A DNA stretch of 58,144 nt from Desulfobacteraceae bacterium (GTDB taxonomy: Bacteria; Desulfobacterota; Desulfobacteria; Desulfobacterales; RPRI01), in contig JAABQB010000016.1 of NCBI GenBank assembly GCA_011391695.1, positions 1-58,144 of the forward strand. The letters run 5' to 3'. Made by a program: the position numbers and the translations under genes. Positions 1-8,659 of the stretch are shown one piece after another. Within the stretch, counting starts at the first letter, position 1; each line of letters starts with the position of its first letter. Below the pieces are notes generated by a model that made no database searches, was not told the DNA's origin, and saw only the letters and a program-made list of their open reading frames with translations.

Positions 1-2
1 AA

Positions 3-52
3 CCGCTTGAATTTACTTCAAGCGGCGGGAGAGGGGAAGCCCTTTCCCGCCA
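3..52. terminator. Two adjacent hairpins at the left edge
   Basis: Two stem-loops sit side by side: CCGCTTGAA paired with TTCAAGCGG (3-25), then GGCGGGA paired with TCCCGCC (24-52). There is no clean T-run, so they may be the end of an upstream gene outside the window or part of the repeat that follows. Confidence 0.4.
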
Positions 53-54
53 AG

Positions 55-140
55 CAAAAAGTCGTTTTTTGACTTTTTACGAAGGTATTAGATTTGACGG
101 ACTCGTAAAAGTCGCTTTTGGACTTTTTACGAAGGCATGA
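55..140. repeat. Direct repeat with internal AAAGTC/GACTTT hairpins
   Basis: Two copies of a roughly 35-base unit (55-90 and 105-140) share GACTTTTTACGAAGG after a short AAAGTC/GACTTT stem. Related TTTTTACGA pieces recur near 40815 and 42560, so this appears to be a dispersed repeat family of this genome. The rest of 141-258 shows nothing beyond an upstream region for the next gene. Confidence 0.5.
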
Positions 141-258
141 AGTTGAGAATCCCGTAAAAAAAAGGTTTTTACAAATTCCCCTGAAGATGATAGGGGGGTT
201 GCAATCTGTTTTATCTTTATTGCATGTAACTAATCCGGTTAAAAAAGCGAGGCATTAA

Positions 259-1161
259 ATGGTTGATATCAAAAAAGAATTTATAAATATCGGATGGATA
301 GGAACTGGCGTTATGGGACGATCGATGTGCGGCCATTTAATGGATAAAGGTTTTACAATGACGTTGTATAACAGGTCACGGGAAAAAACAGATTCTCTCA
401 TCAACAAAGGGGCAAAGTGGGTTGCATTACCTTCTGAAGTGGCAAAGGCCTCGGATGTTGTTTTTACCATGCTTGGATTTCCAAAAGATGTGGAAGAAGT
501 TTACATGGGAAAAGATGGGATATTTTCCGGAGTCAAAAAAGGCTCTTTTATTGTCGATATGACTACGACAAGCCCGAGCCTTGCAAAACGGATATATTCC
601 CTTGCGAAAGAAAAAGGAGTTCATGCTGTTGATGCGCCCGTATCAGGCGGTGACGTTGGCGCCCGCTCGGCAAATCTCTCCATCATGGTGGGTGGCAACC
701 CGGAGATTGTTGAAAAAATAAGGCCGCTTCTGGAAATAATGGGGAAAAAAATAGTACATCAGGGTCCTGCTGGTTCAGGGCAGCACGCGAAAATGTGTAA
801 CCAGATCGTAATAGCAGGCACTATGATAGGTGTATGTGAAAGCCTCATATACGGATACAAGGCCGGGCTCGATATGAAGACCATGCTGTCGAGCATATCA
901 GGAGGCGCCGCAGCATGTTGGGCGCTTGATAATTACGCACCGCGGATTTTAAACAGAGACTTCAATCCCGGCTTTTTTGTCGAGCATTTTATCAAGGACA
1001 TGGGCATAGCCCTTGATGAGGCTAAACGGATGAAGCTTGTTCTTCCGGGTCTTGCTCTTGCAAATCAGTTATACATGTCAGTTCTGGCTCATGGGGGTGG
1101 GAAATCGGGTACGCAGGCACTTATGCTGGCCCTTGAACAGATGAGCAATATCTCACGTTAA
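259..1161 (+). CDS. NAD(P)-dependent beta-hydroxyacid dehydrogenase (HIBADH/GarR family)
   Basis: This cytosolic 300-residue protein has the usual length for the 3-hydroxyisobutyrate / tartronate semialdehyde reductase family. The dinucleotide-binding motif GWIGTGVMG is at residues 12-20, the substrate motif DAPVSGGD at 125-132, and the family's catalytic lysine is K178 in GQHAKMCNQ. A GAGG ribosome-binding site lies 9 bases before the ATG. The family oxidises or reduces small beta-hydroxyacids, and glyoxylate/succinic semialdehyde reductases belong to it too. No neighbouring pathway gene fixes the substrate. It is a single-gene unit, convergent with mlaA and only 3 bases from it. Confidence 0.85.
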   Translation: MVDIKKEFINIGWIGTGVMGRSMCGHLMDKGFTMTLYNRSREKTDSLINKGAKWVALPSEVAKASDVVFTMLGFPKDVEEVYMGKDGIFSGVKKGSFIVDMTTTSPSLAKRIYSLAKEKGVHAVDAPVSGGDVGARSANLSIMVGGNPEIVEKIRPLLEIMGKKIVHQGPAGSGQHAKMCNQIVIAGTMIGVCESLIYGYKAGLDMKTMLSSISGGAAACWALDNYAPRILNRDFNPGFFVEHFIKDMGIALDEAKRMKLVLPGLALANQLYMSVLAHGGGKSGTQALMLALEQMSNISR

Positions 1162-1164
1162 AAT

Positions 1165-1989
1165 TTATTCTCTAACTTTCTTCTGCCGGTTCTGGATATA
1201 GGCGTTGCGGAAACTATCGTACGGCGAAAACGCCGCTTCTTTGATGGTTTCATAATCTCCGATCTTAAAAGAGATCGCGTTTATTATCCTTAAACCTGAT
1301 ACGCCCACGGATATTTCGACAGGATCAATGTATGAAAACGGTTTCAGAAAGCTGTCGCCGGCCATTCCGATTGTATCCCGGAGTGTGGAAGGCCCCAGCA
1401 GGGGCCATACAATATAAATACCGTTTCCTATCCCATATGATCCGAGAGTCTGCCCTAAATCTTCAACCCCCCGTTGCAGTTCGGGATAATTTCTTGCAGG
1501 ATCGTCAAAACCGAGTATCCCTTCCGTGCTGTTAACAACAAAACTTGCGAATTCATCACCTGCAGCCTCAAATTTACCCTGAAGCAGGCAGTTTACAAAA
1601 CGGACCGGCATTTCAATGTTGTAAAAAAAATTATACAGGCCGGACCTTATCTGCCTTGGAACAACAGCCTTGTAGGCTTTTGAAACAGGTTTCAGAATCC
1701 AGAAATAGATCTTGTCATTAAAATGAAAAACAGACCAGTTCCAGTAATAAAGTGGGTCCGCTATGCTTATTGTTTCCTCTTTCTTCTCTTCTTCCGTTTC
1801 TTCGGACAAAAAATCCGGCTCGTCGTCCGTAAATTCCTGATTAATATAATCATGGCCGGGCGTTGTCAGAACATCGGGGAAAATTTTTTCACCGCCATTT
1901 ATAATCGTTCCGGCGATGTCGGATACCGCAAGGGCTGGAGTTAAAGAGAAAAAGAGAATAGATAATATAACCGCAAGCAATTTATTCAT
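1165..1989 (-). CDS. mlaA: MlaA/VacJ family outer-membrane lipid-asymmetry protein
   Basis: The 274-residue protein has the MlaA core from about residue 80 (DPLYYWNWSVFHFNDKIYFW, then NIEMPVRFVNCLLQ and STEGILGFDDPA). MlaA removes phospholipids from the outer leaflet of the outer membrane and passes them to MlaC. The N-terminus is a signal peptide ending in ALA-VSD. There is no lipobox cysteine, although MlaA of E. coli is a lipoprotein, so this one is probably cut by signal peptidase I. An acidic stretch (about 55-72) precedes the core. It is the last gene of an mlaE-F-D-C-A order on the minus strand. Confidence 0.88.
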   Translation of the reverse strand: MNKLLAVILSILFFSLTPALAVSDIAGTIINGGEKIFPDVLTTPGHDYINQEFTDDEPDFLSEETEEEKKEETISIADPLYYWNWSVFHFNDKIYFWILKPVSKAYKAVVPRQIRSGLYNFFYNIEMPVRFVNCLLQGKFEAAGDEFASFVVNSTEGILGFDDPARNYPELQRGVEDLGQTLGSYGIGNGIYIVWPLLGPSTLRDTIGMAGDSFLKPFSYIDPVEISVGVSGLRIINAISFKIGDYETIKEAAFSPYDSFRNAYIQNRQKKVRE

Positions 1990-2047
1990 ATGTCAATCCA
2001 TGTTTCTCATTGATGAAATTATAAAAGGCGCAAAAGTCCTTTGCAAT

Positions 2048-2659
2048 TTATTCGGTTTTACCTTTCTTCTGTTCCGCAAGCTTTTTTTCAAGCCGTCTGA
2101 TGAGCTCGTCGGGAGTTTCCTTTGAAAGGATATCATTGAACTGGGACCTGTAATTCTGCACAAGGCTCACTCCTTCAACATATATATCGTAAACCTTCCA
2201 GTTGTCATTCTTAAACCTCATGCTGTAATCGACAGGGATTGCCCCCTTTTCTCTGATTATCTTCGTTTTTACAACAGCCTTGGTATCCGAAACCATCTCC
2301 TGACCCAGATATACCACTTTTTCATCCATATATCCACCCTGGATTTTATCGAGGTATGTATTTCCGAGGACCTCTGAAAAAACCTCGCTGAATTCCCTCC
2401 TCTGCAGCGGACTAAAAATTTTCCAGTTGGTTGCAAGCGCTCTTCCCGACAGTTCAGTAAAATCAAACGCTTTGCGCACTATTTCCCAAATCTTTTCACG
2501 CTGGACTATTTTTAAAGACGGATTTTTATATTTCGGATCGCTTAAAAGTCTTATCCCTTCGTCAACCGGCCCCTTAAGCGCGTCAATCGGTCCAGTATTC
2601 GCAGAAAAAGATACCGAAGCAAAAAACACACATAATAAAAATACCGCCGTTTTTTTCAC
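2048..2659 (-). CDS. mlaC: MlaC family periplasmic phospholipid-binding protein
   Basis: This 203-residue secreted protein has a signal peptide (MKKTAVFLLCVFFASVSFSA) and the MlaC/Ttg2D fold signature: GPIDALKGPVDEGIRLL, FDFTELSGRALATNWK and a C-terminal YDIYVEGVSLVQNYRSQFN. MlaC shuttles phospholipid between MlaA and the inner-membrane MlaFED complex. The start is GTG with GGGGAG just upstream. A lysine-rich C-terminus follows the domain. The 133-base gap to mlaD holds a TGAAGG-type repeat but no gene. Confidence 0.9.
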   Translation of the reverse strand: MKKTAVFLLCVFFASVSFSANTGPIDALKGPVDEGIRLLSDPKYKNPSLKIVQREKIWEIVRKAFDFTELSGRALATNWKIFSPLQRREFSEVFSEVLGNTYLDKIQGGYMDEKVVYLGQEMVSDTKAVVKTKIIREKGAIPVDYSMRFKNDNWKVYDIYVEGVSLVQNYRSQFNDILSKETPDELIRRLEKKLAEQKKGKTE

Positions 2660-2792
2660 AGCATTCTCCCCTTGTTCATATCCTTATCTTCATGTTTTCG
2701 TAAATACTCACGTGTCCAGGTTGAAAACCGAAGGCTGAAGTATCCTAACAGTCTTCCACCTTCAGTCTATCTGCCTGAGTAGTTACATATTG

Positions 2793-3236
2793 TCAAACAC
2801 CGCCAAAAACGTATTTGCTTATCAGCTCTTCAAGATCAACCGCTGACTCGGTTTCGGTTATCATCTCCCCTGGCTTTAATATCACTTCGGAACCTCCCGG
2901 AGAAATTTTGATGTACTTGTCTCCTATCATTCCTGCGGTCTTGACCGAAGCGATCACGTCATCTGTCAGGATAAGCCCCTTTTCTATCTTCATTTTTACA
3001 AGAGCTTTGCTCTCCTTGTCTAAAGAGATTGAATCGATAGTTCCTATCCTGACTCCTGCCATCTCTACGTGGGAACCTTTCTTAAGTCCCGAAACAGACT
3101 GGAACTTCGCATAAACCGGGTAATTATTGTCGCCGATAAGCTCCATCTTTCCAAGCTTTATTGTAAGGTAGCCCACACAAAAAATGCCTAGCAGAACAAA
3201 TATTCCAACAGATGTTTCTATTGATGTTTTTTTCAC
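2793..3236 (-). CDS. mlaD: MlaD family MCE-domain protein
   Basis: The 147-residue protein has one N-terminal membrane helix (about 8-27) and one MCE domain (about 38-115; FQSVSGLKKGSHVEMAGVRIG is the typical start). MlaD forms the hexameric ring on the periplasmic face of the MlaFE transporter and binds lipid. The start is GTG preceded by GGAGG, like mlaC. The length is typical for single-MCE MlaD. It lies 26 bases after mlaF in the same direction. Confidence 0.92.
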   Translation of the reverse strand: MKKTSIETSVGIFVLLGIFCVGYLTIKLGKMELIGDNNYPVYAKFQSVSGLKKGSHVEMAGVRIGTIDSISLDKESKALVKMKIEKGLILTDDVIASVKTAGMIGDKYIKISPGGSEVILKPGEMITETESAVDLEELISKYVFGGV

Positions 3237-3262
3237 AATACCTCCAGCTTATTAACAGAAAC

Positions 3263-4054
3263 TCAACCGTGTCCAACCTTTATTTCCGGATAAACACGGG
3301 TTGTATTTTCATCATTTATGTAGAGCCCCTGGATGAACTCTTTTACGGCTGGATCTGAAACCTGAGCCAGCTGCACGGGGCTTCCTTCAAAAAGTATCCG
3401 GCCGTCATCAAGCATGGCAACCCGTTGAGAAATATGAAAAATATCGGGTATATCATGGCTTACCACAATTCCTGTAAAACCGAATTTCTGCTGATAATTC
3501 GAGATCATTTCATGTACAGCCTTTTTGCGTATCGGATCAAGCCCTGTTGTCGGCTCATCGAAAAGGACTATTTCAGGATCAGTAACAAGAGCCCTTGCAA
3601 GGGCAACCCTTTTCTTCATTCCGCCCGAAAGCTGTGAAGGATACTTGTCGTCTATTTCATGCAGATCAAGCTGATCCATTTTATCCCTGACCCGCCTGTT
3701 TATTTCGGAATCTGATAAAGACGTGGTTTCCTTCAGCGGCAGGGCAATATTTTCATAAACTGTCAATGAATCAAAAAGCGCTGTTCCCTGAAACATGTAG
3801 CTGCATTTTCTTTTTAAAATTTTTCTCTCGGCTTTTTTCATTTCCGAAACAGGGCGACCTTCAAAAAGGATTGTACCGGAATCCTGTTCAAGAAGTCCGA
3901 TGATATGCTTGAGAAGTACGCTTTTCCCTCCCCCGCTTTTTCCTATTATCGTTGTTATTTCGCCTTTATAAATGCAAAGATCAGTGCCATTTAGAACATG
4001 GTTTTCACCAAAGCTCTTATAAACATCCTTAAATTGAATCAGAGGGTCTCTCAT
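3263..4054 (-). CDS. mlaF: MlaF family ABC transporter ATP-binding protein
   Basis: This cytosolic ATPase of 263 residues has Walker A GKSGGGKS (38-45), the ABC signature LSGGMKKR and Walker B EIVLFDEPTTGLDP. The SGGM(K/Q)KR form is characteristic of the MlaF/Mkl/Ttg2A branch. It powers lipid movement by MlaE. About 25 residues follow the nucleotide-binding domain (ending YPEIKVGHG). MlaF C-terminal tails usually contact the partner subunit, but no mlaB is present here. It starts 7 bases after mlaE ends, so the two are almost certainly co-translated. Confidence 0.93.
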   Translation of the reverse strand: MRDPLIQFKDVYKSFGENHVLNGTDLCIYKGEITTIIGKSGGGKSVLLKHIIGLLEQDSGTILFEGRPVSEMKKAERKILKRKCSYMFQGTALFDSLTVYENIALPLKETTSLSDSEINRRVRDKMDQLDLHEIDDKYPSQLSGGMKKRVALARALVTDPEIVLFDEPTTGLDPIRKKAVHEMISNYQQKFGFTGIVVSHDIPDIFHISQRVAMLDDGRILFEGSPVQLAQVSDPAVKEFIQGLYINDENTTRVYPEIKVGHG

Positions 4055-4061
4055 ATATTTA

Positions 4062-4865
4062 TTACAGCAGGAACGATGTTAAAACGTAATCTGTTATAAG
4101 AATCAGGACACAGGAAATAACAACCGCCGAAGTAGTTGAAAGGCTGACGCCTTTTGCGCCGAAACCTTCGGTCCGCGTGTGTGTGAAATATCCCTGGAAA
4201 CAGCATATTGTTACAATAACAGCCGCAAAGACAATCGACTTTATGAAGCCTCCCGTTACATCCGCCATAATTACGCTTGTTTCAATGCGCATAAAGTAAA
4301 CACCGGGACTTATTCCCAGCAGAAGAGATCCTGTCAGGTATCCTCCAAGAATCCCGACCACATCAAAAAGAGCTGTAAGAAGCGGCATGCTTATAAGGGC
4401 CGCGGCAAGTTTGGGGCTTACAAGAAAGCGAAGCGGATTGATATCCATTGTTTCAAGAGCATCAATCTCTTCGGATATCCGCATTATGCCGACCTCTGCA
4501 GCCATAGCCGAGCCGGCTCTTCCTGTCACCATTATGGCCGTCAGCACCGGCCCCAGCTCCCGGATAAGTGAAAGGGCGACGGCTGCGCCCAGGAATCCGG
4601 TAGAGCCGAACTTCACGAGGGTGTAATAGCCCTGGAGGCCCAGCACCATGCCTGTAAATGCCCCGGTAAGGCATATTACAAAAACCGATTTTGTTCCTAT
4701 AAAGTAGATTTGCTGTACGGTCTTACTTATCTGAAAAGGGCGGGAAAATATTAGGGTAAGGCTCTTGAAAAAGAAAATGCCAATACGTCCCATTTCCCGA
4801 GTTATAAATATTGTACCCCTCCCAAGAGCAGTGAGCGGGTTTATCAAAGAGGATACTCTATACAT
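4062..4865 (-). CDS. mlaE: MlaE family ABC transporter permease
   Basis: The 267-residue inner-membrane protein has the MlaE/Ttg2B permease signature (GAFTGMVLGLQGYYTL, ALSLIRELGPVLTAIMVTGR, AGSAMAAEVGIMRISEEIDA) and five to six membrane segments. It forms the translocation core with MlaF and MlaD. It is the first gene of the operon, and a near-consensus promoter lies 50-80 bases upstream. AAGG sits 5 bases before the ATG. Confidence 0.93.
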   Translation of the reverse strand: MYRVSSLINPLTALGRGTIFITREMGRIGIFFFKSLTLIFSRPFQISKTVQQIYFIGTKSVFVICLTGAFTGMVLGLQGYYTLVKFGSTGFLGAAVALSLIRELGPVLTAIMVTGRAGSAMAAEVGIMRISEEIDALETMDINPLRFLVSPKLAAALISMPLLTALFDVVGILGGYLTGSLLLGISPGVYFMRIETSVIMADVTGGFIKSIVFAAVIVTICCFQGYFTHTRTEGFGAKGVSLSTTSAVVISCVLILITDYVLTSFLL

Positions 4866-4917
4866 AACAACCTTATAACAGCATTAAATTACAGTAAAAA
4901 AAATAGCACACAGATAG

Positions 4918-4946
4918 AATATATTAAAACGGCATATCAGTGTCAA
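4918..4946 (-). promoter_or_regulatory. Sigma-70 promoter of the mla operon
   Basis: Read on the minus strand, TTGACA (4941-4946) and TATATT (4918-4923) are separated by exactly 17 bases. The -35 is perfect and the -10 has five of six consensus bases. Transcription would start near 4911, about 45 bases before mlaE. Confidence 0.8.
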
Positions 4947-4974
4947 GACTGTAAGCAATATAAATTATCAACAA

Positions 4975-5003
4975 TTGACAATCGAAAAAACCCTTGTTAG
5001 TGT
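4975..5003 (+). promoter_or_regulatory. Possible promoter of the alpha/beta hydrolase gene
   Basis: TTGACA (4975-4980) is followed after 17 bases by TAGTGT, a weak -10. It lies about 90 bases before the hydrolase start, back to back with the mla promoter. The -35 is convincing; the -10 is not. Confidence 0.35.
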
Positions 5004-5095
5004 CTGTCGTATATCATGGTTTTATAAAAAGCAGAAATATGCTCGCTTTACTTTCTATAAAGCCGTCAAAAATAAACATAACTTAAGGAGTTGCC

Positions 5096-5944
5096 TTGGA
5101 AAATCTGCCCGGTTACACAGAAGGATGCATCAAACAAAACGACCTGAACATTTTTTACCGCCAGTATAAAGCCAGTCCTGAAAAAGCAAGAATGATCATA
5201 ACCCACGGGCTGGGGGAACACTCCGGGCGGTATTTGAATGTAATTAACCGGCTTGTTCCGAAAGGCATAAGCATTTTTGCTCCGGATTTCCGCGGGCACG
5301 GGAAAAGTGACGGTAAACGGGGCCATGTCCTTTCTTTCGATGACTATCTTAAAGACCTTTATTCAATGTTCGAAGTGGCAATAAAAGAAAAAAAACCCGG
5401 CATTAAATTTTTTCTCCTCGGGCACAGTTTGGGCGGACTCATCGCAATTATTTATGCTATCCGCCGGCAGGAAACAATTGATGGTCTGGTTATATCATCC
5501 CCTTCTCTCGGAGTGGCTGTAAAAGTTCCGGCCATAAAAGCTGTTCTGGGAAAAGTAATGTCATCCTTATGGCCTGGCTTAAGCTTGAGTAACGAGCTGG
5601 ATGCTTCAAAGATCAGTCATGATGAAAAAGTTGTGTCAGCTTACAGGAATGATCCTCTCGTCCATGATCGCGTCACAGCCCGCTGGTTCACCGAATTCTT
5701 ATCAGCAATGGAAAGAGCCAACAATCAGGCATCAGAAATTAACGTGCCTTTCCTGATGCAACTAGCCGGAGATGATCATATTGCTGATGCGGCAGCGTCG
5801 AAATCTTTTTTTGAAAGAGTATCTTCAAAAGACAAAACCCTTCATATTTATGAAGGACTGTACCATGAAATTTTCAACGAGAAAGAAGAAGACAGAAAGT
5901 TGGCGTTAGATGATCTTGAAAGCTGGATCGGTTCCCGCATTTAG
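5096..5944 (+). CDS. Alpha/beta hydrolase, monoacylglycerol lipase type (serine aminopeptidase S33 family)
   Basis: The 282-residue protein has the oxyanion motif [10 protein letters not shown] (37-46), [10 protein letters not shown] (64-73) and the nucleophile elbow GHSLGG with S111. The likely triad is S111, D227 (in AGDDHIAD) and H257 (LYHEIFN). This order and spacing match bacterial monoacylglycerol lipases and lysophospholipases, which cut glycerol-lipid esters. No signal peptide is seen, so it is cytosolic or peripherally bound. The start is TTG, chosen because AAGGAG ends 5 bases before it. Its stop overlaps the stop of the opposite dinB relic. Confidence 0.85.
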   Translation: MENLPGYTEGCIKQNDLNIFYRQYKASPEKARMIITHGLGEHSGRYLNVINRLVPKGISIFAPDFRGHGKSDGKRGHVLSFDDYLKDLYSMFEVAIKEKKPGIKFFLLGHSLGGLIAIIYAIRRQETIDGLVISSPSLGVAVKVPAIKAVLGKVMSSLWPGLSLSNELDASKISHDEKVVSAYRNDPLVHDRVTARWFTEFLSAMERANNQASEINVPFLMQLAGDDHIADAAASKSFFERVSSKDKTLHIYEGLYHEIFNEKEEDRKLALDDLESWIGSRI

Positions 5945-6165
5945 AACGCCTTGAACATCTTGGGCATTGCCGAATGAACCCCAAATTTTCTTGCTTCATA
6001 ACTTGCCGCGGAAACAACACCCCGCCCTGACAGCCCGCCAACGATGACGCACTTACCTGCAAGTTTCGGGTTATCAAGCTGTTCCACTAATGCAAAAAAT
6101 GCATCCATATCTATATCTATATCAATATGAAGGATAAAGGATTTTATTTCCCTGACAATAAACCT
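5941..6165 (-). pseudogene. dinB: N-terminal relic of DNA polymerase IV (DinB)
   Basis: The minus strand from about 6165 encodes the start of a Y-family polymerase: SFILHID, then [21 protein letters not shown] and [19 protein letters not shown], then SAMP. The reading frame stops at TAA (5941-5943) right after [10 protein letters not shown], so only about 65 of some 400 residues remain and the palm, little-finger and later motifs are missing. The HID motif is stretched to HIDIDIDMD by repeated GATATA. The only in-frame ATG (6106-6108) would give 55 residues; no start codon serves the part upstream of it. Similarity to DinB is strong by eye; loss of function is inferred from truncation. Confidence 0.75.
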
Positions 6166-6270
6166 AATAAGAAGGCTTGCTATTTATTACAATTTTGTAT
6201 TATTAAAGAAAGCTGATGGCTGAGTAAAAATATGGTTTTTGTAAATCCTGTAAAATTAAATTGATGACTA

Positions 6271-7794
6271 ATGAAAACAATAGAAGATGTTACCCTGCTT
6301 TACGAAATCAGCAATGCTTTGAATGAACACCTTGATCTTAAGAAATCACTATATAAGGTCTTGGATATACTGTCCAATTCTCTGAATATGGTTCGCGGAA
6401 CGATAACAATCCTGAACCCGTTGCGCAATGAAATTCATATCGAGGTGGCACATGGCATTTCGCGAAATATTGTCGAAAACGTGAAATATAAACTGGGAGA
6501 AGGAATTACAGGACGAGTTATTCAGACAGGTAAAGATGTTGCTATTGCTAAAATCAGCCAGGAACCTCTTTTTCTCAACCGGACAGCTTCCCGCAAATCT
6601 TCGAATAAACAGGAGCTTTCATTTATTTGTGTTCCTGTGAAAAAAGGAGATCATGTAATCGGGGCTTTAAGCGTGGACAGGCCTTATGATCCGAATTACC
6701 CCCTTAAAGAAGGGAAAAAACTGCTTTCTGTTATCGCAACAATGATAGCAAGACATGTCATAAATCTGGAAAACATCAGCCTGGAGAAGGAGCAGTTAAA
6801 AAATGAAAACAAGAGGTTAAGAAGCGAGCTTGAGAATAAATACAGCGTAACAAATATTATCGGAAACAGCAGCAGGATGCGTGAAGTATATCAGATGATT
6901 TCTCAGGTCTCAAAAAGTAACGCCACTGTTCTTCTAAGGGGTGAAAGCGGAACAGGCAAAGAACTCGTTGCAAATTCCATACATTACAACAGCAACAGGG
7001 CCAAAGGGCCATTTATTAAAGTAAACTGCGCGGCTCTTCCCTCAAACCTCATCGAAAGCGAGCTCTTCGGGCATGAAAAAGGATCTTTTACCGGAGCCAT
7101 TAAACTGAAACTCGGAAAATTTGAGCTTGCCAATAAAGGGACTCTTTTCCTCGATGAAATAGGCTCTGTAAATCTTGACGTTCAGGTAAATCTTCTTCGT
7201 GTACTCCAGGAAAAGGAATTCGACCGTATCGGAGGTCAGAAAACAATAAAAACAGACGTGCGAATTATAACCGCGACCAACAAAAACCTCGAACAGGCGG
7301 TTGAAGAAGGCGCATTCAGGGGAGACCTCTATTATCGCCTGAACGTTTTTCCTATTTATATGCCGCCGCTGAGGGAAAGAAAAACAGATATCCTGCTTCT
7401 TGCAGATTACTTTCTGGAAAAATACGCCCGTGAAAACACCAAGGATATAAGGCGGTTTTCAACTCCTTCCATAGACATGATGATGGATTATCACTGGCCA
7501 GGGAATGTCCGTGAGCTTGAGAACTGCATTGAACGGGCTGTTTTATTGTGTGAAGAAGGAGTTATTCACAGCTACCATCTTCCGCCGACCCTGCAGACAG
7601 GTTCTGAATCCGGTACAATGCCCTCTCTTTCACTTGATGATGCGGTTGCAACTCTTGAAAAGGAAAAGATTATTGATGCCTTGAAAAATACGAGAGGAAA
7701 CAGCGCCCAGGCGGCAAAAATCATGAAAACAACAATCAGGAAGTTCAACTATAAAGCAAAAAAATATAACGTCGACTTTCACCAGTACCGTTAG
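6271..7794 (+). CDS. GAF-AAA-Fis sigma-54-dependent activator (NifA-like architecture)
   Basis: The 507-residue regulator has an N-terminal GAF domain (about 5-165), a short coiled coil (about 168-190), an AAA+ domain (about 195-420) and a C-terminal Fis-type helix-turn-helix (about 460-505). Walker A is GESGTGKE (224-231). The sigma-54 contact loop reads GSFTGA (271-276) where GAFTGA is usual. This architecture is that of NifA and FhlA-like activators, which sense a small molecule through GAF and open sigma-54 promoters. No nif genes lie nearby, so the target is unknown. It stands alone on its strand. Confidence 0.88.
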   Translation: MKTIEDVTLLYEISNALNEHLDLKKSLYKVLDILSNSLNMVRGTITILNPLRNEIHIEVAHGISRNIVENVKYKLGEGITGRVIQTGKDVAIAKISQEPLFLNRTASRKSSNKQELSFICVPVKKGDHVIGALSVDRPYDPNYPLKEGKKLLSVIATMIARHVINLENISLEKEQLKNENKRLRSELENKYSVTNIIGNSSRMREVYQMISQVSKSNATVLLRGESGTGKELVANSIHYNSNRAKGPFIKVNCAALPSNLIESELFGHEKGSFTGAIKLKLGKFELANKGTLFLDEIGSVNLDVQVNLLRVLQEKEFDRIGGQKTIKTDVRIITATNKNLEQAVEEGAFRGDLYYRLNVFPIYMPPLRERKTDILLLADYFLEKYARENTKDIRRFSTPSIDMMMDYHWPGNVRELENCIERAVLLCEEGVIHSYHLPPTLQTGSESGTMPSLSLDDAVATLEKEKIIDALKNTRGNSAQAAKIMKTTIRKFNYKAKKYNVDFHQYR

Positions 7795-7962
7795 GATACC
7801 TGAACAAGAATATCTCTTTCCCCCGGTTTATGCTTTCTCCTGTTTCTTTTGGTATCCTGATGGCTGCTACGGCAGCAGCTATCTTTCTTTCCCGTAAGGG
7901 CGGTGCCAAAAACAAAATAAAAAATTTTTATGAGTAAACAGGTTTGTTCATTTCTTTCATTT

Positions 7963-8442
7963 CTAAATTTCTACCGGAGGTTTCTTATTTTCAGGGGCAA
8001 GTTCCAATCCCGATGCTTGATAAAGGTCGTTAATCAGTTGAAAGATCTCCTGTTCGGTGCAGATTATCGGATCAACTTCAAAATTTGTCTTGGCTTCGAT
8101 GGTGTCCAGAATATTGATGTCCTGAGGGTCTGTCATGGCAATCGTCAGCAACCGACCATTCTGTTTAAGCGGCACAACCTGAAGTTTTTTTGCCGTTTCG
8201 AGGGGAAGCAGGCTTGAAAGATTTCTGTCGACGCGATAATTGTCGGGACGGTATTTATTGATCTTTAGCTGCCGGCTCAGCGCATCAATAATCTGGTTTT
8301 CATTGAGCATGCCCCGACGGGTGATATATTTCCCCAGCTTGAGTCCAAATTTCTTGGCTTCCGCAAGAAATTCCTCGAGCTGTTCTTCAGTGATAAGTTT
8401 GCTTTCTAGAAGTATCTCCCCCAATCTTTTTTTAAGGATCAT
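7963..8442 (-). CDS. Stand-alone MshEN (GspE/PilB N-terminal) domain protein
   Basis: The 159 residues match the N-terminal module of type II secretion / type IV pilus ATPases: RLGEILLESKLITEEQLEEF at the start, then a second helical region with LPLETAKKLQVVPL and ITEQEIFQL-like end. The ATPase domain is absent, and the sequence after the stop gives no continuation, so it is a short stand-alone form rather than an obvious break. MshEN domains of some ATPases bind cyclic di-GMP. This protein could be a c-di-GMP receptor, but whether the binding motif is intact was not established. It is monocistronic. Confidence 0.7.
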   Translation of the reverse strand: MILKKRLGEILLESKLITEEQLEEFLAEAKKFGLKLGKYITRRGMLNENQIIDALSRQLKINKYRPDNYRVDRNLSSLLPLETAKKLQVVPLKQNGRLLTIAMTDPQDINILDTIEAKTNFEVDPIICTEQEIFQLINDLYQASGLELAPENKKPPVEI

Positions 8443-8659
8443 ACGTCACATACCTTTCAAATAGAGATGAACGGTTTTCCCCGATGATATAACAGTATGG
8501 GCTTGCCTTCTCCGTTAAACACCTGATTTCCTGCCACCGCCACAAAGTTTTTAATATTGCATCCGTTGGCCCCGGTACCTGATAAAGCGGTCTTTCTATA
8601 TCATACTCATTTGGGAAATAACAACATTTTTATTTCTGTTTAAAATAAGGACGTTAAAA

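Noticed and set aside
6271-7794. True NifA of a nitrogen-fixation cluster
   Set aside because: The architecture fits, but no nif gene is in the window, and the sigma-54 loop is GSFTGA, so only the family-level call is made.
7905-7925. TGGCAC-like string resembling a sigma-54 promoter on the minus strand
   Set aside because: The -12 element reads TTAC instead of TTGC, and no minus-strand gene lies downstream of it within the gap.
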